Positions 25,373 through 34,322 of a DNA stretch of 64,000 bases are shown here, piece after piece. The DNA comes from Methanobacterium_C sp963845285 (GTDB taxonomy: Archaea; Methanobacteriota; Methanobacteria; Methanobacteriales; Methanobacteriaceae): positions 1 through 64,000 of the forward strand of contig CAWJRO010000016.1 in the NCBI GenBank assembly GCA_963845285.1. The letters run 5' to 3'. Position 1 is the stretch's first letter; each line of letters starts with the position of its first letter. The notes beneath the pieces are model-generated. The model was not told the origin of the DNA. It saw only the letters and a program-made list of their open reading frames with translations, and searched no databases. Made by a program: the position numbers and the translations under genes.

Positions 25373-26011
25373 TTATTCTATATCTATTTTATGTACCTTT
25401 TTTTCAAGTTTTGGAAGTTCAATCGTTAAAACAGAGTTATCAAACGTTCCTGTAGCCTCTTTAACCTTTACTCTAACTGGAAGTGTTAGTGCTATCCTTG
25501 TTTCGCCATAGTTCCTTTCTTTTTGTATGAAGTTTACATCCTCAACAGAACTTTCATCCTGGAATTTCGCCATGATTTCTATGCTGTCTTCTGTAATTCC
25601 AATCTCAATGTCATCCTTTTTAACATTTGGAAGGTCTGTTTTGATTATTATACTATCATCAGTTTCTATAACGTCTGTAAGTGGTTTTTGGAGAGATTTA
25701 GTATAATCTGATATTACCTTTCCAAATTCTTCTTGTTTCTCTTTAAAACTTTGTATTATATCATCTAACATATTTTCTGTCTGTGTTCTCCTTGTTTTAA
25801 TGTTTTCCTGCATATCTCCTTTTTTCTCGACGGTTCCTTCTTGAGCCTCACCCATCTTACCCTTAACATCCTCCTTCATCTTCACAGCTCCCTTCTGAGC
25901 CTCACCCATCTTACCTTCAATATTTTTCTTCGTTTTAACCGAATTCCCTTTAACTTCCCCCATTTTTCCTTTCATTCTCTCTTTTCTGTTTATTTCTTTT
26001 TTATTTACCAT
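25373..26011 (-). CDS. Hsp20/alpha-crystallin small heat shock protein with repeated N-terminus
   Basis: 212 residues. The C-terminal ~110 residues are an alpha-crystallin domain (DDSIIIKTDLPNVKKDDIEI ... RIALTLPVRVKVKEATGTFD ... VLTIELPKLE), an ATP-independent holdase for unfolding proteins. The N-terminal ~70 residues are unusual: Lys/Glu-rich with three copies of (K/E)GKMGE(A/V) at residues 14, 32 and 50, exactly 18 residues apart, as in a regular amphipathic helix. The ancestral sHsp N-terminus is usually hydrophobic. Start ATG follows a GGGAGGG site. Confidence 0.87.
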   Translation of the reverse strand: MVNKKEINRKERMKGKMGEVKGNSVKTKKNIEGKMGEAQKGAVKMKEDVKGKMGEAQEGTVEKKGDMQENIKTRRTQTENMLDDIIQSFKEKQEEFGKVISDYTKSLQKPLTDVIETDDSIIIKTDLPNVKKDDIEIGITEDSIEIMAKFQDESSVEDVNFIQKERNYGETRIALTLPVRVKVKEATGTFDNSVLTIELPKLEKKVHKIDIE

Positions 26012-27007
26012 GTTATCCCTCCCAATCCTTTAAAATCATTCATTACAGCATTATCTAAACTTTTATTTATCCAATCTACCAAAAAAACATGAATAATGTA
26101 TTAATTCAATGAAAATGTGAACAATAAACTTTAAACAATAAAATAAAGATTTACAAAGAGAACTAGATCTAAAAAACATTATATATTCATTTACAGCTTC
26201 TTTTCCAATCAATTCACATGACATTTATGTTTTCACCCATTCCTATAATGGAACAATTTGTTATTCAGGCAATTAATCAAGTCAAAGTTGTGATAGTATA
26301 TCTGTATTGTATGACTCATAAATATTGAGGATTATTCAAGAAAGAAAATTATTTTGAGATAAATTTGTTTGATGACATCTGTTAAATATCCCCATTTTAA
26401 TATCAAACCTCCATGAAATGAGCAATATTGAAGTCTTATTTTTTATGTATTTCGTATATTTTCATGACAAAGTAATATTTAAATAGATATTTGCACATAA
26501 TTAATTACAATGACGACAAAAAAAACACTATTTAGCTGGCCTAGTTTTAATAGATATAAGTTTAAGGGCTGGAATAACCTATAGAGGATATTTTGATAAA
26601 AAAATAACGAGATATTCCATGTATCAACATTTGATCTTTTTACTCAGGTAATTTAGGAAGAAATGGGACCATAAGCTACTTAAAACACATGGAAACACCA
26701 GTATGAACCTTAAACAGTATTATGGCTAAACTATGAAGTTAAATGGTACCTTCTACCAGGTGCCATCAGATAGAAACATTAACCTAGTTAAGTTAGATGT
26801 TTCTCAGTTAGAACATTTAATGATAATAATCATCAATTGAAATAAGAAGAAATAAAATGAATTCAATCAAAAACCTTTTAATCTAAAAATTGAGTAATCT
26901 AAATGATTGATCATTATGAAATATGTTTATACGCTACAGCATCACTAAGTTTACTGTTTGTAAATAAGGAGGCTTAAAAACAAACGTTTTAGTATGGAGG
27001 TAATGAA
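26012..27007. other. Long intergenic region, no protein gene recognised
   Basis: Nearly 1 kb without a convincing frame. Two small inverted repeats lie at 26744-26765 (tggtacct with aggtgcca) and 26772-26804 (agaaacat with atgtttct). A TATA-like gtttatac near 26926 could be the promoter of the transporter gene. A small RNA is possible but cannot be shown here. Confidence 0.4.
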
Positions 27008-28384
27008 ATGAATATTAATAAGAAGGTTATGGGTTTTATTGTGGCTATTTTGGCCTTCATAGCAGTTATGTTAGTTCCTTTGCATGGTTTAGGTTATCCA
27101 GGTCATGCTGCAATTGCGCTTTTGGTTTTCGCCATTGTGATGTGGGGTACTGAAACTGTTCCTCTGCCTGTGACGTCCATCATGATCATGTTTTTGCTGC
27201 CTTTACTGAGCATAGAAAGTTTTACTAATGCTGCAATTGGGTTTGCAAATCCTATCATCTTCCTGATGATTGGTGGATTCATTCTGGCTGAAGCCATTCG
27301 TAAAAGTGGACTTGCAAAACGTTTCACATATTTTCTTCTCTCAAAACTGGGCACAAGCCCTAGTATGAGTCTTTTTGCAGCTATATTCTCAACAGGACTC
27401 TTGTCTGCCTGGATTGAGAATGTTGTGGCTTTTGCCATGCTTCTCCCTATCATTAAGGAGATCATTCCTTTGATGGGTGTGAAGGATGCTGAGAAAGGTA
27501 ACAGTAACTTTGCTAAGGCCATGGTCTTAGGTGCTTCATACGGTTCTCTGGCAGGTGGATTTGGAACAGAGATTGGAACAGCACCAAACCTAATGGCAGC
27601 AGCCTACACACATCTTCCATTTGCTAACTGGATGGTCTTCGGATTCCCACTTGCAATAATATTACTTCTAGCTATCTGGAAAACTCTACAATGGGTGTTC
27701 CCACCGGAAGTTGAAGGTATTATTGGTGGAAAAAAGACCTTAACCAACACACTCAGCAAACTCGGATCCATGAGTAAAACCGAGAAAATAACAGCTCTTA
27801 TCTTGTTTTTCACCATAGGTCTATGGGTTACAACAGGATTCACAGGACTCGACAGTTACTCAGTAGCCCTTATTGGTGCTGCACTGTACTTTGTAACGGG
27901 TGTTATTGACTGGAAAGATGCCCAAAAGAACATTGACTGGGGATTAATCATCTTCTTCGGAGGAGCTTTAGCCCTTGGAGCAGCACTCCTTGGCACTGGA
28001 GCCGCAAACTATCTGATACATGATATTCTTGGTATGCTTGGAGGTAATCCATCAACATTGATTATCATGCTCGTGTTGATGATTATTGCTGTGATCTTCA
28101 CACAGGTCATGTCCAACATAGCACTTGCAGCTATTCTAGTGCCGATTGCTGTGACTTTAGCTTCTGCTCAGGGTCAACCAGTTGGTATTTATGCTGTGCC
28201 TGTGGCAATTGCATGTTCACTGTCTTTCATGTTCCCGATGGCAGATCCAACAGTTGCAATGGCATATGGAACAGGTTACGTCAACGTCAAGGAAATATTC
28301 AAAGCAGGACTACCTATGGTTGTAATAGGAATTATCGTGAGCGTAGCTGTTATACTCACATTTGGAATACACTTCCTAGGATAA
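27008..28384 (+). CDS. DASS-family sodium/anion symporter (SLC13-like)
   Basis: 458 residues with about 11-12 hydrophobic segments. The conserved parts of the divalent anion:sodium symporter family are present: ALLVFAIVMWGTETVPLPVT near the start, GFANPIIFLMIGGFILAEAI, SAWIENVVAFAMLLPI (the SNT-like first substrate motif), GASYGSLAGGFGTEIGTAPN and the later TQVMSNIALAAILVPI (second SN-type motif). The substrate is likely sulfate or a dicarboxylate such as succinate, and cannot be decided. GGAGGTAATGAA gives a strong ribosome site. Confidence 0.9.
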   Translation: MNINKKVMGFIVAILAFIAVMLVPLHGLGYPGHAAIALLVFAIVMWGTETVPLPVTSIMIMFLLPLLSIESFTNAAIGFANPIIFLMIGGFILAEAIRKSGLAKRFTYFLLSKLGTSPSMSLFAAIFSTGLLSAWIENVVAFAMLLPIIKEIIPLMGVKDAEKGNSNFAKAMVLGASYGSLAGGFGTEIGTAPNLMAAAYTHLPFANWMVFGFPLAIILLLAIWKTLQWVFPPEVEGIIGGKKTLTNTLSKLGSMSKTEKITALILFFTIGLWVTTGFTGLDSYSVALIGAALYFVTGVIDWKDAQKNIDWGLIIFFGGALALGAALLGTGAANYLIHDILGMLGGNPSTLIIMLVLMIIAVIFTQVMSNIALAAILVPIAVTLASAQGQPVGIYAVPVAIACSLSFMFPMADPTVAMAYGTGYVNVKEIFKAGLPMVVIGIIVSVAVILTFGIHFLG

Positions 28385-28543
28385 AACCAAAAATAGAGCC
28401 AAAAATATAAATTTAGAATTGAATTGGAAGAGGATTTGCAGTAAATCATTAAATTTCTGCAATTAACCTCTTATTTTTTTATTAAAATTTCAATCTAAAA
28501 ATATTTTAAATGTAAAACAAATTTTGTTGGGGGGAATCTCAAA

Positions 28544-28990
28544 ATGAATACGAAAATATTGTTACCTACAGATGGTTCAGAATCATCCAAAAAAGCTGGA
28601 GAATATGCTATTTCCACTGCAAATTTAAATAGCGCAGATGTAATTGTTTTAAATGTAATTGACACGGATTATTTGAACTCATTACCACAAAGAGATTTAA
28701 GGGAAAAACTGGATGAACAATTACGAGAAGAAGGAAAAAAAGCTGTTGAAAAGTTTAAAAAGAAAATTGAAGACGAAAAATGCGCAGGTAACTGTAAAAA
28801 CATTAACCTGATAACTATGCTTAAACAAGGTAAGCCTGCAGATGTTATTCTAAAAACAGCTGAAGAAGAAGGAGTAGATCAAATAATAATTGGAAAATCA
28901 GGTAAACACGGGCTGGAAAGATTTTTACTGGGCAGTACCACAGAAAGGGTAGTTAGAAAATCGAAAGTTCCAGTTAATGTCATAGTTTGA
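28544..28990 (+). CDS. Universal stress protein (UspA family), ATP-binding type
   Basis: 148 residues. The start KILLPTDGSESSKKAGEYAI and the C-terminal ATP-binding motif IIGKSGKHGLERFLLGSTTE fit the G-x2-G-x9-G-S/T pattern of nucleotide-binding UspA proteins. The family works as homodimers in stress and energy signalling. An insertion with two cysteines (KCAGNCKN) sits before the Rossmann beta-4 strand. It lies 159 bases after the DASS transporter, and Usp proteins often partner transporters, so a functional link is possible. Confidence 0.9.
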   Translation: MNTKILLPTDGSESSKKAGEYAISTANLNSADVIVLNVIDTDYLNSLPQRDLREKLDEQLREEGKKAVEKFKKKIEDEKCAGNCKNINLITMLKQGKPADVILKTAEEEGVDQIIIGKSGKHGLERFLLGSTTERVVRKSKVPVNVIV

Positions 28991-29123
28991 ACTAGTTCCA
29001 GTTCCTGTAAATATTGGGCTGAACTCTTTTTCAAGTGCTACAACATTCACAAACTTTTATAATGCTTATTAAATGCGTTTAGCAGGCACTCACATTCAAA
29101 CTGTTTAATGACAGTTACTCGTT

Positions 29124-31331
29124 TTAATTTTTTTCCGGCTTTTTGCGCGGGGTAATATCTCGCCAATAAACAGAGATCCCCTCATTCAATGGATAAACAC
29201 TGATAGCAAACCAATGATCATTCATACGTATACCTGGTGCTTCAAAGTACTGCATCTCCTCCTCATCCCTTGCCCTACGGAATGCCCTTTCATAAGTGGT
29301 TCCAGTCAGTTCAGGGAATCTTTCCCATAAGTTTTGTCCAATAAGGTCATCAGGTTCAACACCAATGTATTGGGCAGCACGTTGATTCACATAAATAAAA
29401 TTCCAGTAAGGATTCAACGCAATGAAACCATCTTGAATGCTATCTAAAATCTCCGCTATTTGACGTTTGCTGTGATTAAGTTTTTCTTCTGTCTTTTTAC
29501 GGTCCGTATCATCAAATACATATCCTTTAACCTGGTTAAGTTCACCAGAATCATTAAAAATACCAACAACATTGGCAACAACATGAATTTTCAAACCATC
29601 CGACCTTCTCTGCCAGCTTTGATAACCCTTGATCTTACCCTCACTTTTCAGGCGAGTAACCATATAAGGCCAGTCAAAGGGGTTAGATTTTGAAAAATTC
29701 CATTTTAATGCTTTTTTATAATCATCAAAGCCGTAAATTTCTGCAAATGCAGGGTTACACTCAAGAATTTTACCCTCAGGCGTTGCAATAAAATCACCAG
29801 TCAAATCCTCATCAAAAAGACGACGATACTTCCCCTCACTCTCAATCAAAGCCTCTTCAGCCTTTTTACGATCCGTATCATCAAAAACATACCCCTTGAC
29901 TTGAACAAGTTCACCAGAATCACTAAAAATACCAACAACATTAGCAACAACATGAATTTCCTTACCATCAGGGCGTAAGTGCCACCTTTGATAACCCTGA
30001 ATCTCACGCTCCTCCCTCACGTGATCAATTAGACTGCCCCATCCAGTTGGGCTGAACTGTGAAATTTCTGATCGAACAGCTTTTTCACAGCCGCGAAAGC
30101 CGTAAATTTCTGCAAATGCAGGGTTACACTCAAGAATTTTACCCTCAGGCGTTGCAATAAAATCACCAGTCAAATCCTCATCAAAAAGACGACGATACTT
30201 CCCCTCACTCTCAATCAAAGCCTTTTCAGCCTTTTTACGATCCGTATCATCAAAAACATACCCTTTAACCTGAACAAGTTGTTTAAATTCATCAAATATC
30301 GCTACAACATTAGAAACAACATAAATTTGTTTCCCATCTGGTCTTTTGTGTGTAGATTGGTGGCCCTGGACTTTATGATCAGTTTTTAAGATTTTTATTA
30401 AATTTTTCCAATCATCAGGGTTGAAACTGGAGATGTCAGATTGAAACATATGTTTGCAGTTAGAAAAGCCGTAAATTTCTGCAAATGCAGGGTTACACTC
30501 AAGAATTTTACCCTCAGGCGTTGCAATAAAATCACCAGTCAAATCCTCATCAAAAAGACGACGATACTTCCCCTCACTCTCAATCAAAGCCTCTTCAGCC
30601 TTTTTACGATCCGTATCATCAAAAACATACCCCTTGACTTGAACAAGTTCACCAGAATCACTAAAAATACCAACAACATTAGCAACAACATGAATTTCCT
30701 TACCATCAAGGCGTACATGCCAGCTTTGATGACTCCGGATTTTATCTTCATTTTTCAAACGAACCATCAGCCCAGCCCAGTCTTTTGGGTTAAATTTTGA
30801 AAAATCAGAATTATAAGCCTGTTCACAACTATCAAAGCCGTATATTTCTGCAAATGCAGGGTTACACTCAAGAATTTTACCCTTAGGCGTTGCAATAAAA
30901 TCACCAGTAAGATCATCCTCAAAAAAACTGCGGTATTTCTCTTCACTTTGAAGAGGTTCTTCATCTCTGCACTCACTGATATCTTGAATCTGCACTAAAA
31001 ACCCGGAATCAATAATAGAAACATTCCAATCAATAAAAGCTGTTCCGGACTTTGTTGGAATGTAAAAACCATTATTTTTAATATCTTCAAAATTTAATGG
31101 AGCTTGAAATCTAATTAATCCTTCTTTAACTAAATTTTCTTTTTTTTGAGCGATAACAGAGTTTTCAAATAAATTGATCCCCAACACATCATCTAATTCA
31201 GGAATTCCCACTATTTTTAATGCAGATTGATTAGCATCCATTAAGTTACCTTCTTTATCATAAAGAAGAACTCCTATAGGGGATTTATCGAATATTTCCC
31301 TGAGGTTATTGTAATTGCTTTTAACCGTTAT
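29124..31331 (-). CDS. Multi-PAS-domain sensor protein without output domain
   Basis: About 735 residues: an N-terminal PAS (NLREIFDKSPIGVLLYDKEG...), then four closely similar PAS units (each with EGKILECNPAFAEIYGF and VKGYVFDDTDRKKAEEAL), then a sixth PAS (QIAEILDSIQDGFIALNPYW...). It ends at ITPRKKPEKN with no histidine kinase, so it either lost its output domain or acts through partners. Cytosolic, with no membrane helix. The first ATG at 31241 would cut into the first PAS. The frame is open and PAS-like up to 31331, directly behind GAGGAGG, but contains no ATG/GTG/TTG there. Start uncertain. Confidence 0.82.
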   Translation of the reverse strand: MTVKSNYNNLREIFDKSPIGVLLYDKEGNLMDANQSALKIVGIPELDDVLGINLFENSVIAQKKENLVKEGLIRFQAPLNFEDIKNNGFYIPTKSGTAFIDWNVSIIDSGFLVQIQDISECRDEEPLQSEEKYRSFFEDDLTGDFIATPKGKILECNPAFAEIYGFDSCEQAYNSDFSKFNPKDWAGLMVRLKNEDKIRSHQSWHVRLDGKEIHVVANVVGIFSDSGELVQVKGYVFDDTDRKKAEEALIESEGKYRRLFDEDLTGDFIATPEGKILECNPAFAEIYGFSNCKHMFQSDISSFNPDDWKNLIKILKTDHKVQGHQSTHKRPDGKQIYVVSNVVAIFDEFKQLVQVKGYVFDDTDRKKAEKALIESEGKYRRLFDEDLTGDFIATPEGKILECNPAFAEIYGFRGCEKAVRSEISQFSPTGWGSLIDHVREEREIQGYQRWHLRPDGKEIHVVANVVGIFSDSGELVQVKGYVFDDTDRKKAEEALIESEGKYRRLFDEDLTGDFIATPEGKILECNPAFAEIYGFDDYKKALKWNFSKSNPFDWPYMVTRLKSEGKIKGYQSWQRRSDGLKIHVVANVVGIFNDSGELNQVKGYVFDDTDRKKTEEKLNHSKRQIAEILDSIQDGFIALNPYWNFIYVNQRAAQYIGVEPDDLIGQNLWERFPELTGTTYERAFRRARDEEEMQYFEAPGIRMNDHWFAISVYPLNEGISVYWRDITPRKKPEKN

Positions 31332-31485
31332 TCCTCCTCAAATTTAGTTAGTTTTGATAGAATTGTAACTTCATTGTTTCTGATAAATGAATATGATAGA
31401 TAGCTATATAAATTAAATTAACTAAAAAAGTTTTTCAATAGTTTTTTGTTAAGCCATGAAAAACAGAAAATTTTTTTATACTTCT

Positions 31486-31592
31486 GAGGATGTCTCGTAG
31501 TTCAAAATTTGCAAAAAAATAAGAACAAATAAAGCTTTAAATTCAAAAATAAGCAAAATTACATGTGTCAAAAGTAATCATGAGACAGCCTC
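31486..31592. mobile_element. MITE-like element copy 2
   Basis: 107 bp with inverted ends gaggatgtctcgta and tcatgagacagcctc, flanked by the direct repeat ttct. The interior is nearly the same as copy 4 in inverse orientation (about five differences by eye). It lies between the PAS gene and the small paralogue at 31816. Confidence 0.8.
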
Positions 31593-31815
31593 TTCTAATT
31601 CTCACCCTAATAGTTTTGTATGACAATTCCTCAAAATAAATCAAATTTTATTACAGATTTTTTTATCATTTATTCCACATATTTGGTAACAATTCATTTT
31701 AATTTCCCAAATTTCAAAAAAACTTCAGCCAGATGTTCAGCTAGACTGTGTATAATTTCGCCCCGCTTTGTTGATCCCAAAGCACTCATGATGTCAAAAA
31801 TAGAAAAAAATAATT

Positions 31816-32103
31816 TTATAATGGTTCTAAAGTTCGAATAAGTCTTTCTGCAGCTATTTTTATTTCCGGGTCTTTTATATTCCCACTTTTTGCTATTTTA
31901 AGTGCCATTTCAAGAATCTTTGGAACATCTTCCTTAGAAATACTTTGTACCATGTGTGTATAGTCCTGTGAAGGCTCATCTTCCATTTCAAACTTTTTTT
32001 CAGCCATTGTGTCCAACATAATTTTACATTCTTTCATTAAAGCTGGATCATCCTTCATTTCTTCACATTTAGCCATAAACTCTTTAGTTTTCTCATCATA
32101 CAT
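31816..32103 (-). CDS. Small acidic helical protein (paralogue of 23347-23628)
   Basis: 95 residues, MYDEKTKEFMAKCEEMKDDP to AAERLIRTLEPL. It aligns with the 93-residue protein at 23347-23628, sharing the C-terminal block ALKIAKSGNIKDPEIKIAAE and the central Cys-Lys pair. No known family or metal motif. A GGTG ribosome site precedes the ATG. The start is about 150 bases from the divergent TetR gene, and the two may share a control region. Confidence 0.75.
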   Translation of the reverse strand: MYDEKTKEFMAKCEEMKDDPALMKECKIMLDTMAEKKFEMEDEPSQDYTHMVQSISKEDVPKILEMALKIAKSGNIKDPEIKIAAERLIRTLEPL

Positions 32104-32196
32104 TTTAACACCATACTATTATTTGTCTTTCAAGAGAATTATAGTTAGTGAAAAACGTACCATTCCAGCACCATAAATGAACGAACGAACGTTAGT

Positions 32197-32239
32197 TTTA
32201 TATACTGGATTGACAACAGTCTAACTAACAAGCGTTAGT
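32197..32239 (+). promoter_or_regulatory. TATA box and palindromic operator of the TetR gene
   Basis: TTTATATA at 32197-32204 fits an archaeal TATA box with a transcription start about 25 bases downstream. A palindrome ACTAAC-AAGC-GTTAGT (32224-32239) covers that start point. A related half site, AACGTTAGT, lies just before the TATA box at about 32189-32196. The placement fits autorepression by the TetR protein. Confidence 0.55.
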
Positions 32240-32252
32240 AAATGTGATCAAC

Positions 32253-32900
32253 ATGACAAAATCATCAAATAAAAATGGGAAAATATCAACCAAAGATAAA
32301 ATATTCCAAGTATCCGTGGACCTCTTCTCAAAAAAAGGTTTTAATGCAGTTTCAATCCGAGAAATAGCTCGTGAAGTGGGTATAAGAGAAAGTTCAATTT
32401 ACAACCACTACAAAAACAAGGAAGCAATATTAAACGCGATAGTCGAGTACTTCATGGACGTTATGAGCTCCTCCGGCCCACCAGAAGATATAACCACAGA
32501 AATGTTGGCTCAAAACCCTGAAGCCTTCCTTAAATTTGGTGCCTCAATGTACATGGATCAGATCAACACACCAACCATGAACAAGATCTGGAGGATAATC
32601 TCCATAGAAATGTACCACAACGAAAATATAAGACAAATATTTTTAAAGAACATGATGGAAGAACCATTAAAGTTTTGGGAGTCAATTTTCACCCAGCTGA
32701 TTGAGAATAAGCTCATAAAATCATTTGATCCAAAAATTCTTGCAAGGGAGTACTTCCTATTTGGGGTACAGCTCTTCTTTGAACACTTCGTTTTAAGGTA
32801 CCCTGATAATGAAGAATCCTTCATTGACTCTGCAAAAGAAACTTTAATGGAACATATAGACTTTCTTTTATCAGTTATAACTCCAGAGGTTGAAAAATGA
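32253..32900 (+). CDS. TetR/AcrR family transcriptional regulator
   Basis: About 215 residues. The N-terminal helix-turn-helix is clear: KDKIFQVSVDLFSKKGFNAV, SIREIAREVGIRESSIYNHY, KNKEAILNAI. The C-terminal ligand-binding domain is helical and of unknown ligand. ATG 32253 is preferred over the GTG at 32244, which belongs to a GTGATC ribosome site. The gene overlaps the DUF116 gene by 4 bases (ATGA), so they form an operon, and a palindrome covers the probable transcription start. Confidence 0.9.
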   Translation: MTKSSNKNGKISTKDKIFQVSVDLFSKKGFNAVSIREIAREVGIRESSIYNHYKNKEAILNAIVEYFMDVMSSSGPPEDITTEMLAQNPEAFLKFGASMYMDQINTPTMNKIWRIISIEMYHNENIRQIFLKNMMEEPLKFWESIFTQLIENKLIKSFDPKILAREYFLFGVQLFFEHFVLRYPDNEESFIDSAKETLMEHIDFLLSVITPEVEK

Positions 32901-34117
32901 AAATTAAAACCCCTTACTCACTTAAAAACGGGGCTGAAAGCTCCAACGATTATTACATAGAAGTTTCAAACTTCACGGATCATGTTCTATCTGAAGCAGA
33001 ATCCCAGATCGGCTGTGTTATTGATGATTTTGAGGATCATAAAGCACTAAGTTTGCATAAGCCCCCTTCCAGGGATTTAATGACATTTGAAGCCCTTATG
33101 ATAGGGGTACTTTGGAGGGCATATATCAAAAGGGCAGTTAAACTCAACTGTGAATCCCAGAAGTTACTTGCAAATCTCTCAAGAAAGAGAGATGAAAATG
33201 AGGAATTGAAACAAGTGATAGATCATGACCGGGGAATTCTTGCCACTTCGATTTTACTTCCTGAAGACACAGATGAAGAGATTCCGGAACTTACATCAGA
33301 AAATCTTAACAAACTCCTGAAATGGCTTGAAGCAACAGGCGAGTTTCAGGAGGAATTAAAGCATTTAAACTCATGGATAGATTTTTTAGGTAGTTTAAAT
33401 CCTCAAAAATCTTCTTCATATCTTGCAAAGATTTTCATGTTTGCAGATTGGTTTGAATACACAAGCAATGAAACCTTGGGTAAATACACCTGCAACCTTG
33501 AAGAATTTGTGGATGAAAACCTTGAAAAACACCTCTTGAATGAGGATATCATACTGTTTACAAGGAAAAGGTCTGAGTACCACATGAACATGTTTGGAGC
33601 AGAGGTTATGAGCCGGAACTTCAAAGAATCATTTAAAAATAGGCCTAGAAAAGCTCTTTTGCTGCCAGGATGCATGCGTTATCTACCTGAGAGTAGGTGC
33701 CTGGCTTCAAAGACCAATCTTGGAATGAAGTGCGCAGACTGCAACCCAAACTGCAGGGTTAACTCCCTCAGTAAATTGGGTGAAAGGAAAGGATTTGAAG
33801 TTTACGTTGTATCCCATGAATCCTCTGCATTATCCCAAAGCACCCCAAAGGATAGAGATGAACTGGGAATAATAGGGGTTGCTTGCATCATGAACCTCAT
33901 ATCAGGAGGTTGGAAATCAGAATCTCTGGGCATTCCGGCCCAGTGTGTTCTTCTTGACAGCTGTGGATGCGAACACTGGAATAACGAAAACATAACAACA
34001 GATATTAACAAAAACCAGCTCATAAAAATTCTTTATAGTGAGAATAAACCTTTTAAAAATCGTTGTTCTTGTTCAGCACATTCAAATGGACATAAAAATT
34101 GTTTACCATGCAAATAA
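32897..34117 (+). CDS. DUF116-domain cysteine-rich protein
   Basis: 406 residues. The C-terminal third is a DUF116-type region with many cysteines: LLLPGCMRYLPESRCLA, MKCADCNPNCRVN, GVACIMNLISGG, AQCVLLDSCGCEHW. These can hold one or more metal or Fe-S centres. A further run CSCSAHSNGHKNCLPC ends the protein. The N-terminal ~260 residues are helical with no recognised motif. It starts inside the TetR stop codon, so the repressor probably controls it. Function unknown. Confidence 0.78.
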   Translation: MKIKTPYSLKNGAESSNDYYIEVSNFTDHVLSEAESQIGCVIDDFEDHKALSLHKPPSRDLMTFEALMIGVLWRAYIKRAVKLNCESQKLLANLSRKRDENEELKQVIDHDRGILATSILLPEDTDEEIPELTSENLNKLLKWLEATGEFQEELKHLNSWIDFLGSLNPQKSSSYLAKIFMFADWFEYTSNETLGKYTCNLEEFVDENLEKHLLNEDIILFTRKRSEYHMNMFGAEVMSRNFKESFKNRPRKALLLPGCMRYLPESRCLASKTNLGMKCADCNPNCRVNSLSKLGERKGFEVYVVSHESSALSQSTPKDRDELGIIGVACIMNLISGGWKSESLGIPAQCVLLDSCGCEHWNNENITTDINKNQLIKILYSENKPFKNRCSCSAHSNGHKNCLPCK

Positions 34118-34322
34118 TGTTCACGTTAAGAAAAAGGGGGAAGCTGGAAATTTCAAGCTTAGCAGATCATATGTGATCTATTTAAACATCAACATTATCT
34201 CCCCCAAGTTATATTATCACAAATAAAAGTGAAGTAAGATAAAAATTGAAACTATAAATACTGATGATCATACAGAATCGATCAATTAATAAACGTTTTA
34301 ATGAAAAAATTTCAACTATAGA
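34118..34322 (+). other. Non-coding stretch with nested inverted repeats after the DUF116 gene
   Basis: GGGGGA (34136-34141) can pair with TCCCCC (34200-34205), enclosing two smaller hairpins: AAGCT/AGCTT (34141-34160) and AGATCA/TGATCT (34164-34179, loop tatg). This could fold as a three-way junction or act as a terminator. No frame of interest. Confidence 0.35.

Noticed and set aside
29460..30800. Forward frames opposite the PAS gene
   Set aside because: They repeat because the PAS units on the other strand repeat; shadows.
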